The notes under the pieces: model-generated
The model's database searches: none
Seen by the model: the letters and a program-made list of their open reading frames with translations, nothing else
Told to the model about the DNA's origin: nothing
Shown here: positions 16,110 to 26,100 of the stretch, piece by piece
Layout of the letters: each line of letters opens with the position of its first letter
Position numbering within the stretch: position 1 is the stretch's first letter
From: Janthinobacterium sp. SUN073
Lineage (GTDB): Bacteria; Pseudomonadota; Gammaproteobacteria; Burkholderiales; Burkholderiaceae_D
NCBI RefSeq assembly: GCF_030397665.1
Contig: NZ_JAPUBT010000006.1
Location: 1-64,000 of the forward strand
Reading direction: 5' to 3'
Length of the DNA: 64,000 nt
Translations under genes and position numbers: made by a program

Positions 16110-17278
16110 CAATGCCGCTCCACCCACCACAGGGCGCCCAGCGCCAGCAGCAGATACAGGGTGCTCGGCGCCACCGCCGTCAGGAAGGCCGGCCAGGTGC
16201 TGAGCAGCCCAAGATGCGAAAACAGGGTGTTGACCAGCATGAAGCTCACGCCGATCATGATGCCGATGAAGATCTTCAGGCTGATGCCGCCGCTGCGCGT
16301 GTGCATGTAGGCGAACGGCAGCGCCAGCGCCATCAGCACGAAAATGGCCAGCGGATCGATCAGCTTTTTCCAGAAGGCGATGCGGAAGCGTTCCGTTTCC
16401 TGCTTGTTCTCGGCCAGGTGGCGCGTGTACACGGCCAGTTCGCTGGCCGACATGCGCTCGGGATCGGAAGCCGACACCGTCAGAATCTTCGGCGTCACTT
16501 CCGACGTCATGTCCTTGCTGGCGCTCTGCACCGTGCGCACCAGGCTCGTTTCCTGCCCATAGTAGTTCGTCAGCTTCGGTTCGAAGCCGGGCGAGGTCGC
16601 CGCGCTGTTCGAGAACGAGGTTTCCGTCACGTCGGTCAGGCGCCAGATATTATTGCCCTGATACGTCGCCCCCTTGGCCACGGTCAGGGTGCGCAAACGC
16701 ATATCGGTATCAAATTCATACAGCTTGACGTTTTTCAGCTGGCCGTCCGGACGCGCTTCGCCCACATTGAAAAAGCGCGAACCGGTGACGGTGCCCGTCA
16801 GGCCGTCGCTCTTGACCATGTCCTTGGTCCACAGGCCCGAGCGAAATTCGCTCGACACGGCCGCGCCGCGCGACGTCAGCTTGAGGCGTTCGGCCAGCGG
16901 CTCGGTGCGCGGCGTGATCAGCTCACCAAAGATGAAGGTGATGACGACGAAGACGATACCGATGCGGAACAGGAAACCGGCCGCCATCGCCGTCGACATG
17001 CTCGAGGCGCGCATGATGGTAAATTCGGAGCTGGCCGCAAACTGCGCCATCGTATAGATCGTGCCGATCAGTGCCGCAATCGGCATCACCTCGTACACAT
17101 GCCCCGGCACCAGCACCAGCACATACAGGAAGGCATACTGGATGGTGTAGCCGTTGCGGCCCACCTTGGGCAGCTCGCCCGTCAGGTCGATGAAGGCTTG
17201 CAGTGCCAAAAAGGCGAGCAGCACGAACAGCACCGCCTGGAATATCGAGACCGCAAAATAGCGCTGTAAAATCTTCAT
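16109..17278 (-). CDS. lptG: LPS export ABC transporter permease LptG
   Basis: A 389-residue inner-membrane permease of the YjgP/YjgQ family, part of LptB2FG, which extracts lipopolysaccharide from the inner membrane and drives it along the Lpt bridge. Three N-terminal membrane helices (about residues 12-33, 52-75, 97-120), a periplasmic beta-jellyroll domain (about 130-300) and three C-terminal helices are visible. The motif GTIYTMAQFAASSEFTIMRASSMS contains the cytoplasmic coupling helix. It overlaps lptF upstream by four bases. Length and arrangement are normal for the family. Confidence 0.93.
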   Translation of the reverse strand: MKILQRYFAVSIFQAVLFVLLAFLALQAFIDLTGELPKVGRNGYTIQYAFLYVLVLVPGHVYEVMPIAALIGTIYTMAQFAASSEFTIMRASSMSTAMAAGFLFRIGIVFVVITFIFGELITPRTEPLAERLKLTSRGAAVSSEFRSGLWTKDMVKSDGLTGTVTGSRFFNVGEARPDGQLKNVKLYEFDTDMRLRTLTVAKGATYQGNNIWRLTDVTETSFSNSAATSPGFEPKLTNYYGQETSLVRTVQSASKDMTSEVTPKILTVSASDPERMSASELAVYTRHLAENKQETERFRIAFWKKLIDPLAIFVLMALALPFAYMHTRSGGISLKIFIGIMIGVSFMLVNTLFSHLGLLSTWPAFLTAVAPSTLYLLLALGALWWVERH

Positions 17279-18420
17279 TTCGATACCGCTTTACTTGGTT
17301 TGCCGGCGCGGCGCGCGCGCTTGAAGGACGCCAGCAGGACCAGCGGATGATAGCGGTGATTCACATTCAGGCGCCATGCAAACAGCGCCACCACGGCCAG
17401 TGCCGCCAGCAGGTGCAGCGGCCACCAGGCCAGGCCGAATGTCAGGCGCCCCTGTTTCACGCTCGCTTCGACGACCTTGATCAGATTGCTGTAGGTGAAG
17501 AAAATCAGCAGGGCCACAATCAGGTTGGCCGAACTGCCGGCGCGCGGATTGACAAAGCCCAGCGGAATGGCCAGCAGGATCAGCATCAGGCCGATCATGG
17601 GCGCACTGACGCGCCACAGCAATTCAGCCATGGTGTAGGGATTCGGATCGGCAATGAGCGCCATGGTGCTCATGGCGCGCACGCCCAGTTCCGCGCCCAG
17701 TTCCTGCTGCTTGCTCTCGATGCGCATGATGTACTGCTCGAATTCCATGGTCTGGAAGTCCGCCTGTGTCGGCACGCCCTGGTAGCGGCGGCCGCTCTTG
17801 AGCACCAGGAAGCGTTCGCCCTTGGCGTCGGTATTGATCACGCCTTCCTTGGCGACGACGACGACGGCGCTGCCTTTTTCATCGACGGTATTGACGAAGA
17901 CGTTCTGCACCACATTCTTCTCGCCGCTGACGCCCTCGACGAAAAAGATGCGGTTGCTGCCGGCCGATTCGCGGAACTGGCCAGGCGTGACTTTCTGCAG
18001 GTCTTCGCGCTTCTCAAAGCGCGACACGTATTCATCGCTTTTCTTTTGCGCCCACGGCGTGGCGTACAGGCTCAGGACGCCGGTGGCCAGCACCAGCGGC
18101 AGGCCGAAGCTGAGCACGGGCCAGATCCAGCGCGACAGGCTCAGGCCGGAGGCGAACCACACCACCATCTCCGACTCCTTGTAGCTGCGCGTGACGACCA
18201 TCAGCACCGAAATGAAACCGGTAAGGATGATGATGGTGGGCAGCTGCATCAGGGCGGAAAAAACCATCAGCGACATGACGTCGGCCGACGCAATCTTGCC
18301 GCCCGCCGCCTTGCCGAGAATACCGATCAGCATCCAGGTGAGCAGGATGCTGAACAAAACAGTGAAGGTGGCCCCGGCGGCACTAGCCAATTCACGTCGA
18401 AGGGCGCGTTGAAAGATCAT
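17275..18420 (-). CDS. lptF: LPS export ABC transporter permease LptF
   Basis: A 381-residue permease pairing with LptG in the LptB2FGC exporter. It starts MIFQRALRRELA and has the family coupling motif RSYKESEMVVWFASGLSL after the third helix, a periplasmic domain, and C-terminal helices (GLMLILLAIPLGFVNP). It is the first gene of the minus-strand operon; pepA is transcribed divergently from a 67-base intergenic region. This lptF/pepA divergence is common in Gram-negative genomes and supports the assignment. Confidence 0.93.
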   Translation of the reverse strand: MIFQRALRRELASAAGATFTVLFSILLTWMLIGILGKAAGGKIASADVMSLMVFSALMQLPTIIILTGFISVLMVVTRSYKESEMVVWFASGLSLSRWIWPVLSFGLPLVLATGVLSLYATPWAQKKSDEYVSRFEKREDLQKVTPGQFRESAGSNRIFFVEGVSGEKNVVQNVFVNTVDEKGSAVVVVAKEGVINTDAKGERFLVLKSGRRYQGVPTQADFQTMEFEQYIMRIESKQQELGAELGVRAMSTMALIADPNPYTMAELLWRVSAPMIGLMLILLAIPLGFVNPRAGSSANLIVALLIFFTYSNLIKVVEASVKQGRLTFGLAWWPLHLLAALAVVALFAWRLNVNHRYHPLVLLASFKRARRAGKPSKAVSK

Positions 18421-18487
18421 TCGGAGTTTATAATTCGGGTCAGTTAGTTGAGTAACACGTTACTAGTAAATGAAAACGGAGAACCAA

Positions 18488-19981
18488 ATGGACTTTAGCA
18501 TAAAAGCATTCGATACCAAGAGCACCCTCGGCACGGCCAAAAGCGGATGCATCGCGGTTGCGGTATTCGAAAACAAAAAACTGTCGCCAGCGGCAAAATC
18601 GCTGGACAGCAAGGGTGCGATTTCGGCTGCGCTGAAGTCCGGCGACATCAGCGGCAAGCCAGGCAGCACCTTGCTGCTGCGCGCAGTCGATGGCGTCGCC
18701 GCCGAACGTGTTCTGCTGGTAGGCATGGGCAGCGACGAAACTGTCAGCGAAAAAAGCTTCGCTACCGGTGTACAAGCGGCCCTCAAGGCTTTCGGCTCGC
18801 TGGGCGCTGCGGACGCCATTATCGCATTACCGCTGACGGAAGTGAAAGAGCGCGACGTAAATTGGGCAATCCGTTGCGTGGTGCAAGCCGCCCACGACAG
18901 CGAATACCGCTGCGACTCGCAAAAAAGCAAAAAAGATCCGGCGCCAGCAGGCGTGCGCAAGATCGCCCTGGCGGCACCGGCAACGGCAGCGACGCGCGGC
19001 GCGCTGGCGCAAGCCATCGCCATCGGCAACGGTTCCGACCTGACGCGCAAGCTGGGCGACCTGCCTGCCAACGTCGCCAATCCAACCTACCTGGCCAACA
19101 CGGCCAAGCAGCTGGCCAAGGATTACAAGTTTGACGTCGAAGTGCTGGACCGCAAACAGCTCGAAGCGCTGAAAATGGGCAGCTTCCTGTCCGTCACCAA
19201 CGGCAGCGAGCAGCCGCCGAAATTCATCGTCCTGAAGCACCTGGGCGGCAAGGCCAAGGATGCGCCAGTGGTCCTGGTCGGCAAGGGCATCACCTTCGAC
19301 ACGGGCGGCATTTCGATCAAGGCCGGTCCTGGCATGGATGAAATGAAGTACGACATGTGCGGCGCCGCCTCGGTACTGGGCACCTTCCGCGCCATCGGCG
19401 AAATGAACCTGAAGCTGAACGTCATCGGCGTCATCGCCGCGTGCGAAAACATGCCGTCGGGCCGCGCCACCAAGCCGGGCGACATCGTCACCTCGATGAA
19501 CGGCCTGACCATCGAAGTGCTGAACACCGACGCCGAAGGCCGTCTGGTGCTGTGCGACGCGCTGACCTACGCCGAACGTTTCAAGCCGGCAGCCGTGGTC
19601 GATATCGCCACCCTGACGGGCGCTTGCGTCGTCGCCCTGGGCCACCACAACAGCGGCCTGTTTACGCGCAGCGATGCGGCGCATGACCAGTTGGCCAATG
19701 AACTGCTGGCAGCGGGCAAGCAGTCGAGCGACACGGCATGGCGCATGCCGATCGAAGAGGCCTACAACGAGCAGCTGAAGTCGAACTTCGCCGACCTGGC
19801 GAACATCGGCACGCCAGGCGGCGGTTCGGTGACGGCAGCGGCGTTCCTGGAAAACTTCACCAAGAAGTACACCTGGGCGCATCTGGACATCGCCGGCACG
19901 GCATGGAAATCGGGCGGCGCAAAAGGCGCGACCGGTCGTCCAGTGCCCCTGCTGACGACCTTCCTGATCAACCGCGTGTAA
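18488..19981 (+). CDS. pepA: Leucyl aminopeptidase (M17 family)
   Basis: A 497-residue cytosolic hexameric aminopeptidase needing two metal ions. The catalytic signature NTDAEGRL is at residues 346-353, and the other metal/catalytic region is [16 protein letters not shown]...[11 protein letters not shown] upstream. ATG 18488 is preferred over the in-frame ATG at 18470 because GGAG lies seven bases upstream and the protein then begins MDFSIKAF, like known PepA proteins. In E. coli PepA also acts as a DNA-binding protein in dimer resolution. The transcript ends with the structured repeat at 19993 and the terminator at 20121. Confidence 0.95.
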   Translation: MDFSIKAFDTKSTLGTAKSGCIAVAVFENKKLSPAAKSLDSKGAISAALKSGDISGKPGSTLLLRAVDGVAAERVLLVGMGSDETVSEKSFATGVQAALKAFGSLGAADAIIALPLTEVKERDVNWAIRCVVQAAHDSEYRCDSQKSKKDPAPAGVRKIALAAPATAATRGALAQAIAIGNGSDLTRKLGDLPANVANPTYLANTAKQLAKDYKFDVEVLDRKQLEALKMGSFLSVTNGSEQPPKFIVLKHLGGKAKDAPVVLVGKGITFDTGGISIKAGPGMDEMKYDMCGAASVLGTFRAIGEMNLKLNVIGVIAACENMPSGRATKPGDIVTSMNGLTIEVLNTDAEGRLVLCDALTYAERFKPAAVVDIATLTGACVVALGHHNSGLFTRSDAAHDQLANELLAAGKQSSDTAWRMPIEEAYNEQLKSNFADLANIGTPGGGSVTAAAFLENFTKKYTWAHLDIAGTAWKSGGAKGATGRPVPLLTTFLINRV

Positions 19982-19992
19982 GAGAACGCCAG

Positions 19993-20097
19993 ACCAAACC
20001 TACTGCGCGGGGCTATTGGCGGCCGGCGATGCTCGCTGTACATAAAGTACAGCTGCGCTTCTCGGCCACCACTAGCTCCCGCTCGCTACGGTTTTGT
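19993..20097 (+). repeat. Structured 3'-UTR repeat element, copy 1 (after pepA)
   Basis: A 105-base element that recurs, in the same orientation relative to the upstream gene, after clpA (34988-35092). Conserved blocks are ACCAAACCTACTGCGCG at the 5' end, CGATGCTC, CGCTTCTCGGCC and CCGCTCGCTACGGTTTTGT at the 3' end. It can fold with outer pairing AAACC/GGTTT, middle pairing GGCCG/CGGCC and an apical hairpin CTGTAC-ATAAA-GTACAG. It starts 11 bases after the pepA stop and lies before the terminator. It may be a dispersed repeat of the REP/BIME kind or a 3'-UTR RNA element. Confidence 0.8.
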
Positions 20098-20120
20098 CAG
20101 GCGTCGTTACGTAAGAAGGC

Positions 20121-20154
20121 AGCCGCCATGGTCACTGACCATGGCGGCTTTTTT
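20121..20154 (+). terminator. Intrinsic terminator after pepA
   Basis: A 12-base-pair perfect stem AGCCGCCATGGT/ACCATGGCGGCT with loop CACTG, followed by TTTTTT. Strong plus-strand terminator, downstream of the structured repeat. Confidence 0.9.
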
Positions 20155-20167
20155 AGGTGTATTTGAA

Positions 20168-20701
20168 TCAGTAGACGACGGGATTGGGCAAAGGCGATGG
20201 CGCCACTTTTGGCTGCACCACCGTTTCCGGCACGGCGGCCGCAGGCGGCGGCAACGAAATCGGCGCGGGCGGCGGCGCCAGACGGGCCGGGTCTTGCATG
20301 ACGATGGTCAGGATCGACGGGTAGTCAAAGCCGGCGCCCGTGTTGCGGTCGACGAAATAACCGACGCCCAGGGTCAGGATGACATTGCCCCAGACGCTGG
20401 CATTGAGCTTGGGGTCGATGTGATCGTCCGTGGCGATGGCGGGTGAACCGTGCTTGCGGCAATCGACCTTCAGAGGCTCCTGGCTCTTGCGGATGGTAAT
20501 GCGCCCCGGCGTGGTGACGAACCACTTGCCCACGTCGTTGCTGAGGATACAGCCGGCGCCATTGAGCTCGCGGTTGTCCTGGATGGTTTGCACCAGCACC
20601 ATCTGCTCGGTATTGCCGGTCAAGGTGGCGCAGCCGCCCAGAGCGAACAACAGCGTCCCGGCGGCAAAGGCGGCAAGGGGGGCGGACAGCGGCACACGCA
20701 T
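20168..20701 (-). CDS. Putative lipoprotein of unknown function
   Basis: A 177-residue protein with a signal peptide ending in a lipobox (FALGGC, C24), so it should be lipid-anchored in the envelope. The mature part begins ATLTGNTEQMVLVQTI, has two cysteines (in GCILSN and DCRKHG) that could form a disulfide, and a hydrophobic stretch VWGNVILTLGVGYFVD (about residues 104-119). It then ends in a proline-rich tail (about 138-177). The pattern resembles small envelope lipoproteins with a PEGA-like or glycine-rich helix, but no family is firmly recognised. It lies 11 bases after creA in the same direction and may be cotranscribed with it. Confidence 0.75.
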   Translation of the reverse strand: MRVPLSAPLAAFAAGTLLFALGGCATLTGNTEQMVLVQTIQDNRELNGAGCILSNDVGKWFVTTPGRITIRKSQEPLKVDCRKHGSPAIATDDHIDPKLNASVWGNVILTLGVGYFVDRNTGAGFDYPSILTIVMQDPARLAPPPAPISLPPPAAAVPETVVQPKVAPSPLPNPVVY

Positions 20702-20712
20702 GGCTGGCTCGC

Positions 20713-21183
20713 TTAACGGACGGGAATCGGCTGGTCGGCGGGCACGGCGACGGCGGTGACGCTGTTTTTCGGGCTGCCCTCGATCAGGCGGTCGGAATAC
20801 ACGAGGTAGACCAGCGCATTGCGCTTGCTGTCGACCATGCGCACCACGCGCACATGCTTGAAGAAGAGCGAGGCACGCTCGGTAAACACTTCTTCCTGGC
20901 GCGGCAGCTTGCCCTTGAATTGCAGCGGCCCCACCTGGCGGCAGGCGACGGCCGCATCAGCCTTGTCCTCGGCCAGGCCGACGGCGCCCTTGATGCCACC
21001 GGTCTTGGCGCGCGACAGATAGCAGCTGACGCCAGCGACACGGGGATCGTCGTAGGCTTCGACGACGATCTTGTGGTCAGGGCCGATCAGTTTGAACACC
21101 GTGTCGACCGAACCGATGGTTTCGGCATGCGCCGCGGTACAGGCAAAGCCCAGCACCAAAACGGCAGGCAGCAGTTTACGCAT
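20713..21183 (-). CDS. creA: CreA family protein
   Basis: A 156-residue secreted or periplasmic protein of the CreA family. It has an N-terminal signal peptide (cleavage after AHA, residue ~20) and the conserved core [36 protein letters not shown] and [20 protein letters not shown]. Length matches E. coli CreA (157). The function is unknown; in enterobacteria it sits beside the creBCD regulatory genes, but none is here. The start at 21183 is chosen to give the signal peptide. Confidence 0.9.
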   Translation of the reverse strand: MRKLLPAVLVLGFACTAAHAETIGSVDTVFKLIGPDHKIVVEAYDDPRVAGVSCYLSRAKTGGIKGAVGLAEDKADAAVACRQVGPLQFKGKLPRQEEVFTERASLFFKHVRVVRMVDSKRNALVYLVYSDRLIEGSPKNSVTAVAVPADQPIPVR

Positions 21184-21215
21184 GAAATAATCCCGGGCAC
21201 GCACGCAGGCGGCCA

Positions 21216-21404
21216 TCAGTTGATGGGAGCGAAACGCTGGACCATGACGCCTTCGACTTCGATCAGTTGAAAAAACACGTCTTTCGGCCGGGTCCAGATG
21301 GAACCGTCCGCAGCGCGATACACGATCATCGGCGTCAGATCCGCTTCCAGCGTGGCTTCGCACACCAGTTCATAAATGCCGCCCTTGTAGTGTCGATAAC
21401 GCAT
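21216..21404 (-). CDS. DUF1653 family small protein
   Basis: A 62-residue protein of the DUF1653 (COG4728) family. The typical pattern is [12 protein letters not shown] near the N-terminus, a middle [18 protein letters not shown], and an ending around VQRFAPIN. It is predicted to be a small beta-rich cytoplasmic domain. Function unknown. It lies ten bases after the 123-residue gene upstream, so the two are probably cotranscribed. Confidence 0.85.
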   Translation of the reverse strand: MRYRHYKGGIYELVCEATLEADLTPMIVYRAADGSIWTRPKDVFFQLIEVEGVMVQRFAPIN

Positions 21405-21414
21405 CGCCGTCCCC

Positions 21415-21786
21415 TCAAGCCGTTGAATCTTCGCTCTTGTCGTCGGCCAGTGCCTTCTGCTTCATCTTCAGGCCCTGGATCACTTTCAGTATGCCTTCCA
21501 TGCCGGCAGCGCCATCGGCGCCGTTGAAGGCGTCGAGCACTTCATTGAGCACCTTGTTGCGCACGGTCGCCTCATCGGAGGACATTTCCAGCGCGCGCTG
21601 GGCTTTCGCCGCCTTTTCGGCAGCGCTCACGCGCGGCTTGGCCGCCGTCTTGCCATGCGTCAGAGCTGCCTGCCAGATAACCCAGCGGCGCTGGGTTTCG
21701 AAAATCAGGTACTCATCCGGTTTGTCTTCTCTTCGCCGCACAATGTGGCCGTCACGCTGCGCCCACGCTTCAAATGCAGTTCGCAT
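21415..21786 (-). CDS. Hypothetical protein
   Basis: A 123-residue cytoplasmic protein. The N-terminus (FEAWAQRDGHIV...EYLIFETQRRWVIWQAAL) resembles a short aromatic-rich motif found in assorted bacterial and phage hypothetical proteins. The rest is a basic/alanine-rich helix (AAEKAAKAQRALEM) and a C-terminal helical part (LKVIQGLKMKQKALADDKSE). ATG 21786 is chosen because AAGGA lies seven bases upstream. A start at 21801 is open but has no such site. It is the first gene of a small minus-strand group with the DUF1653 gene and perhaps creA. Function not recognised. Confidence 0.65.
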   Translation of the reverse strand: MRTAFEAWAQRDGHIVRRREDKPDEYLIFETQRRWVIWQAALTHGKTAAKPRVSAAEKAAKAQRALEMSSDEATVRNKVLNEVLDAFNGADGAAGMEGILKVIQGLKMKQKALADDKSEDSTA

Positions 21787-22356
21787 TTTCTTCCTTTGCA
21801 AATGCTACGCGCAAGTCTCACTATTAAAACTGCAACATTTCAAAATAGTACCATCTATTGATGTCGTAAAACAGTCTCATAGATATAGTACTGCAATTTA
21901 CATAACAAGTCTGGCGGCGCCGGAAACGGAATTGACGCTCCGCCTCGGCACAGTGGTCATGTAATCGGAATAGCAATTACAACTAATTACAACTGCTTCC
22001 TGTTCGGTTCTCAACTTGGCTGTAACAAAGCCGTGTGACACAGTTGTTACATTGTGCCATTTTAGTAGTTTTTATCGCGTTTCAGCGAGAAACTTTACAC
22101 CTTTGTCGCGTTAAACGGCGAGACGCAGCCTGCCACGCCAGCCACTTATGCCAAATCAAACACAGGGGTTGATCAATCATACACAAAAACATAATATTCA
22201 TGCGCCACGATTGGCTAAATATAAATACTTTATGAACACTCTTTTTCCCCGTGGGAAAATAATGTGCTTGCGCGACAAGCGGCGCGCAGGACGCCGGCGA
22301 CACGCATGCGGTAAGATTCGCGCTTATCGATATCTATTCAAGCAAGGATTTTTCCC
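21787..22356. other. 570-base AT-rich intergenic region between divergent genes
   Basis: No convincing gene. The stretch is markedly richer in A/T than its neighbours and must hold the promoters of the minus-strand hypothetical gene and of xthA. A perfect tandem duplication of AATTACAACT is present at 21975-21994. The xthA start is preceded by AAGGA. No riboswitch or RNA gene was recognised. Confidence 0.6.
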
Positions 22357-23121
22357 ATGAAACTCGCCACCTGGAACGTCAACTCACTCAAAGTGCGCCT
22401 GCCGCAAGTGCTGCAGTGGCTGACCGACAATCCGGTCGACATACTCTGCTTGCAAGAGACCAAGCTCACGGATGATAAGTTCCCCGTCGCCGAGATCGAG
22501 GCGGCTGGTTATCAGGTGGTCTTCAGCGGCCAGAAAACCTACAACGGCGTGGCCATCCTGTCGAAGCTGCCGATCACCGACGTGGTGAAGAACAATCCCC
22601 TCTATGAAGATGCGCAGCAGCGCATCCTGGCCGCCACGATCGGTGGCGTGCGCGTCGTCTGCGCCTACGTGCCGAACGGCCAGAGCGTCGACTCGGACAA
22701 ATACGAGTACAAGCTGGGCTGGCTGTCCGCCCTGCACGACTGGCTGGCCGAAGAAGCGCGGCAGCACCCGCAGCTGGCCGTCGTGGGCGACTACAATATC
22801 GCCCCCGACGACCGCGACGTGCACGACCCCGTCGCCTGGGCCGGCCAGGTGCTGGTCTCGGACAAGGAACGCGCCGCCCTGCAGCGCCTGTTCGACATCG
22901 GCCTGACGGACGCCTTCCGCCTGTTCGAACAGGCGGAAAAATCGTTCAGCTGGTGGGACTACCGCCAGTTGGGCTTCCGCCTGAACAAGGGCTTGCGCAT
23001 CGACCATATCCTGCTTTCGCCCGCCCTGAGTGCCCGCTGCACGGCCTGCGTGATCGACCGCGTGCCCCGCAAGTGGGAGCAGCCGTCCGACCATGCGCCC
23101 GTCGTTGCCACCATCGACTAA
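22357..23121 (+). CDS. xthA: Exodeoxyribonuclease III
   Basis: A 254-residue member of the exonuclease/endonuclease/phosphatase family, acting in base excision repair as AP endonuclease and 3'-5' exonuclease. The metal-binding and catalytic motifs are in the right order: TWNVNSL (N7), LQETKL (E34), [23 protein letters not shown] and the terminal SDHAPV with the catalytic histidine. Length is near the family norm (about 255-268). Its 3' end overlaps the convergent PAS/GGDEF/EAL gene by four bases. Confidence 0.94.
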   Translation: MKLATWNVNSLKVRLPQVLQWLTDNPVDILCLQETKLTDDKFPVAEIEAAGYQVVFSGQKTYNGVAILSKLPITDVVKNNPLYEDAQQRILAATIGGVRVVCAYVPNGQSVDSDKYEYKLGWLSALHDWLAEEARQHPQLAVVGDYNIAPDDRDVHDPVAWAGQVLVSDKERAALQRLFDIGLTDAFRLFEQAEKSFSWWDYRQLGFRLNKGLRIDHILLSPALSARCTACVIDRVPRKWEQPSDHAPVVATID

Positions 23122-26100
23122 GCAGGAAACCGTTCCAGCAGCGATTGCGCATTTGCAGCTGGTACGGGCGCGGAAAACAGATAACCCTGCGCATAGCGGC
23201 AGCCTTTCTCCTGCAGCAGGGCGAACTGTTCTTCCGTCTCCACGCCCTCGGCCACGGTCGACAATTGCAGGCTGTCGGCCAGCGCGATAATGGCCGCCAC
23301 GATGGCGCGGTCTTCCGCGCTGTGTTCCAGGTCCTTGATGAAGGCACGGTCGATCTTGACCTTTTTCACGGGGAAGCGCTTCAGGTAGGCCAGGCTGGAA
23401 TAGCCGGTGCCGAAATCGTCGATCGACAGGCGCAGGCCCATGCCATTGATCTGCCGCAAAATCTCCAGCGTATGCTCGCCGTGCTGCATCAGCGCCGTCT
23501 CGGTGATCTCGAATTCCAGCAGCGCCGGATCGATGCCCGTTTCCCGCATCACGGCGCCGATGGCCGTCACCAGGCCCTTGTGCATGAACTGGCGCGGCGA
23601 CAAATTCACCGCCAGGGGCACGGGCTGCAAGCCCTGGCGCTGCCAGGCCATGCTTTGCTCGCAGGCCTGGCGCATGACCCATTCGCCCACCGGCACGATC
23701 AAGCCGTTTTCCTCCATGATGGGAATGAAGCGGTCCGGCAGCACCAGGCCATGGCCGGGACGGCGCCACCGCAGCAGCACTTCCATGCCATGCAGGCGGC
23801 GCGTGGCGATATCGATGATGGGCTGGTAAAACAGTTCGAACTGCTGCAGCGCCAGCGCCGTGCGCAAGCTGCTTTCCAGGTCGAAGTGCAGGGCCGCCGC
23901 CTGGTTCATCGTCTGCGTGAAGAACTGGTAATTATTGCGGCCATTGCCCTTGGCGTGGTACATGGCCGCATCGGCATGGCGCATCAGGGCGTCGACATCG
24001 CCGCCATCGTCCGGATACACGCAGATGCCGATGGACGGCGTGACGTGCAGCACATGGCCATCGAGCGGAAAAGCGGGCGTCAGCGCCTCGATGACCTTCT
24101 CGGCCACGCGCGCCGCCTCGTCGCTGTCGCGGATGCCCGGCACCAGCACGACGAATTCATCGCCGCCCAGGCGCGCCACCGTGTCGCTGGCGCGCACCGC
24201 GTGGCACAGCCGGGCAGCCACTTCCTTGAGCAGCACATCGCCCGTCATGTGGCCCAGCGAATCGTTGATGGTCTTGAAGCGGTCCAGGTCGATGAACATC
24301 ACGGCCAGCTTGCGCCCGGAGCGCTGCGAGGACAGCATGGCCCGCTCCAGGCGGTCCGACAACAGTGCGCGGTTCGGCAAGCCCGTCAGGTTGTCGTGGT
24401 AAGCCATGTGATGCACGCGCGCCTCGGCCTGGCGCCGCTCGGCGATCTCGCCCTGCAGCAGCAAATTGGCGCCGGCCAGTTCAGCCGTGCGTTCGTGCAC
24501 GCGCAGCTCCAGTTCGTCGCGCGCACGGCGCACCGCCTCGGCCGCCTCGCGGCGCGCCGTCACGTCGTCGACCAGCCACACGGAACGGCCATGCGCATGC
24601 GCCAGGTCGAATGGCCGGCCGGACAGGCGCGCCCAGAAGCGGCTGCCATCCTTGCGCACCAGCTGGTATTCCGACATGTGCACCCTGCCGGCCTCGAAGT
24701 CGCGCGCCGTCTCGCCGCGTGCCGTCTTCCACGCAGCCACGTCCGGATACAGGGCCTGCACCGACAGGCCGTTGATCTCGCCGGGTCCATAGCCGAACAG
24801 CTCTTCCATCTTGCTGTTGGCACGCAAATTGTAGCCGCCCTCCACCACCGAGATGCCCAGCACGGCGCTGTCGAGGATGGCCTGGTTTTCCAGCAGCGCA
24901 TTGCGCAAGGATTCTTCGGCGCGCTTCGCTTCCGTGCGGTCTTCGATGATCCAGATGGTGCCGGCGGCCGGATCGTCCGGATTGACGACATAGGCGATCA
25001 GCTGCGCCCACAAGGTGCTGCCGTCGCGGCGCATCATTTCCACTTCCGTCTGGAACGGCTTGGCCACCGACAGGAAAGGGAAGGCCGCCGCGCCCAGCAA
25101 CTCGTAGGACTGCTGCGACACATACAGCGCGCGCCCGGGCAGGCCCAGCGCCTCGTCGCCGCTGTAGCCGAACATCGTGGCAAAGCCCAGGTTATAGCGC
25201 GTGATCTGGCGGTTCTTGGTATACAGGATGCTCACCGAGGCATTCGTCATGATGGCCGCCACTTCCATCTGCGCCTGGCGGCTGTCCGTGACGTCTTCGA
25301 GTATCCAGATGGTGCCCTGCTCGCTATGCTCCTGGTCAACGGCCTTGGCGCGGATGCGGCACCAGAACAGGCTGCCATCGCGGCGGCGGAACAGCACTTC
25401 ATCCTGCTCGTACGGCAAGCCCTGTCCCAGCAGTGGCGTGGCTTGCACGCCAAACGCTGCGTAGGCGGCGGGTGAGGGAAACAGCTCGGCGGCGGGCAAG
25501 CCCGTCATCTCCTCCTGCGCGTAGCCGAACATTTCGGCGAAGCGGGGATTGCAGCGCAAGACCAGGCGCGAACGCGAAAACAGGATGCCGACGGACGCAT
25601 TGTCGAGGATGGCCTGCTGCTCCAGCATCAGCTGGCGCGTGGCCTCCTCGGCCGCTTTCTGCGCGCTGCGGTCGTCGAACAGCCAGATCGTGTCGCGCAA
25701 GCCGCGGTCGGTCTGGCTCTCCGGGTTCAGCACGTAGCCATATGCCAGCGCCCAGAATGTAGAACCGTCGCGGCGGCGCATCTCCATCTCGCCCTGGAAC
25801 GGCTGGCCGCGCCGCAGCAAGGGCGACGCTTGCCGCACCACGTTCTCATAGGCCGCGCGCGACGGGTACAGGTCGGCGACGGCCAGGCCCACGCCGCTGT
25901 CGCCATCAAAGCCGAAGCATTCGGCGAAGCGGCGGTTGTAGCGCAGCACGCCCTTGTCGCGCTGGAAACCGATGGCCAGCGGCGCGTTGTCCATCACGGC
26001 CTGCATTTCCAGCATGGCACGGCGCAGCTGGTCTTCATCGCGCCGGTGGTCGCTGATATCTTCGATGATCCATACGGTGCCGTCATGGGTATTCAAGGGA

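Noticed and set aside
22039..22065. A CRP-like TGTGACA...TGTTACA sequence upstream of xthA.
   Set aside because: Only a partial match to the dyad and no supporting promoter at a suitable distance.
22953..25475. A long open frame on the plus strand (840 codons) opposite the GGDEF/EAL gene.
   Set aside because: The minus strand encodes clear conserved domains; long antisense frames are expected from high-GC third positions.
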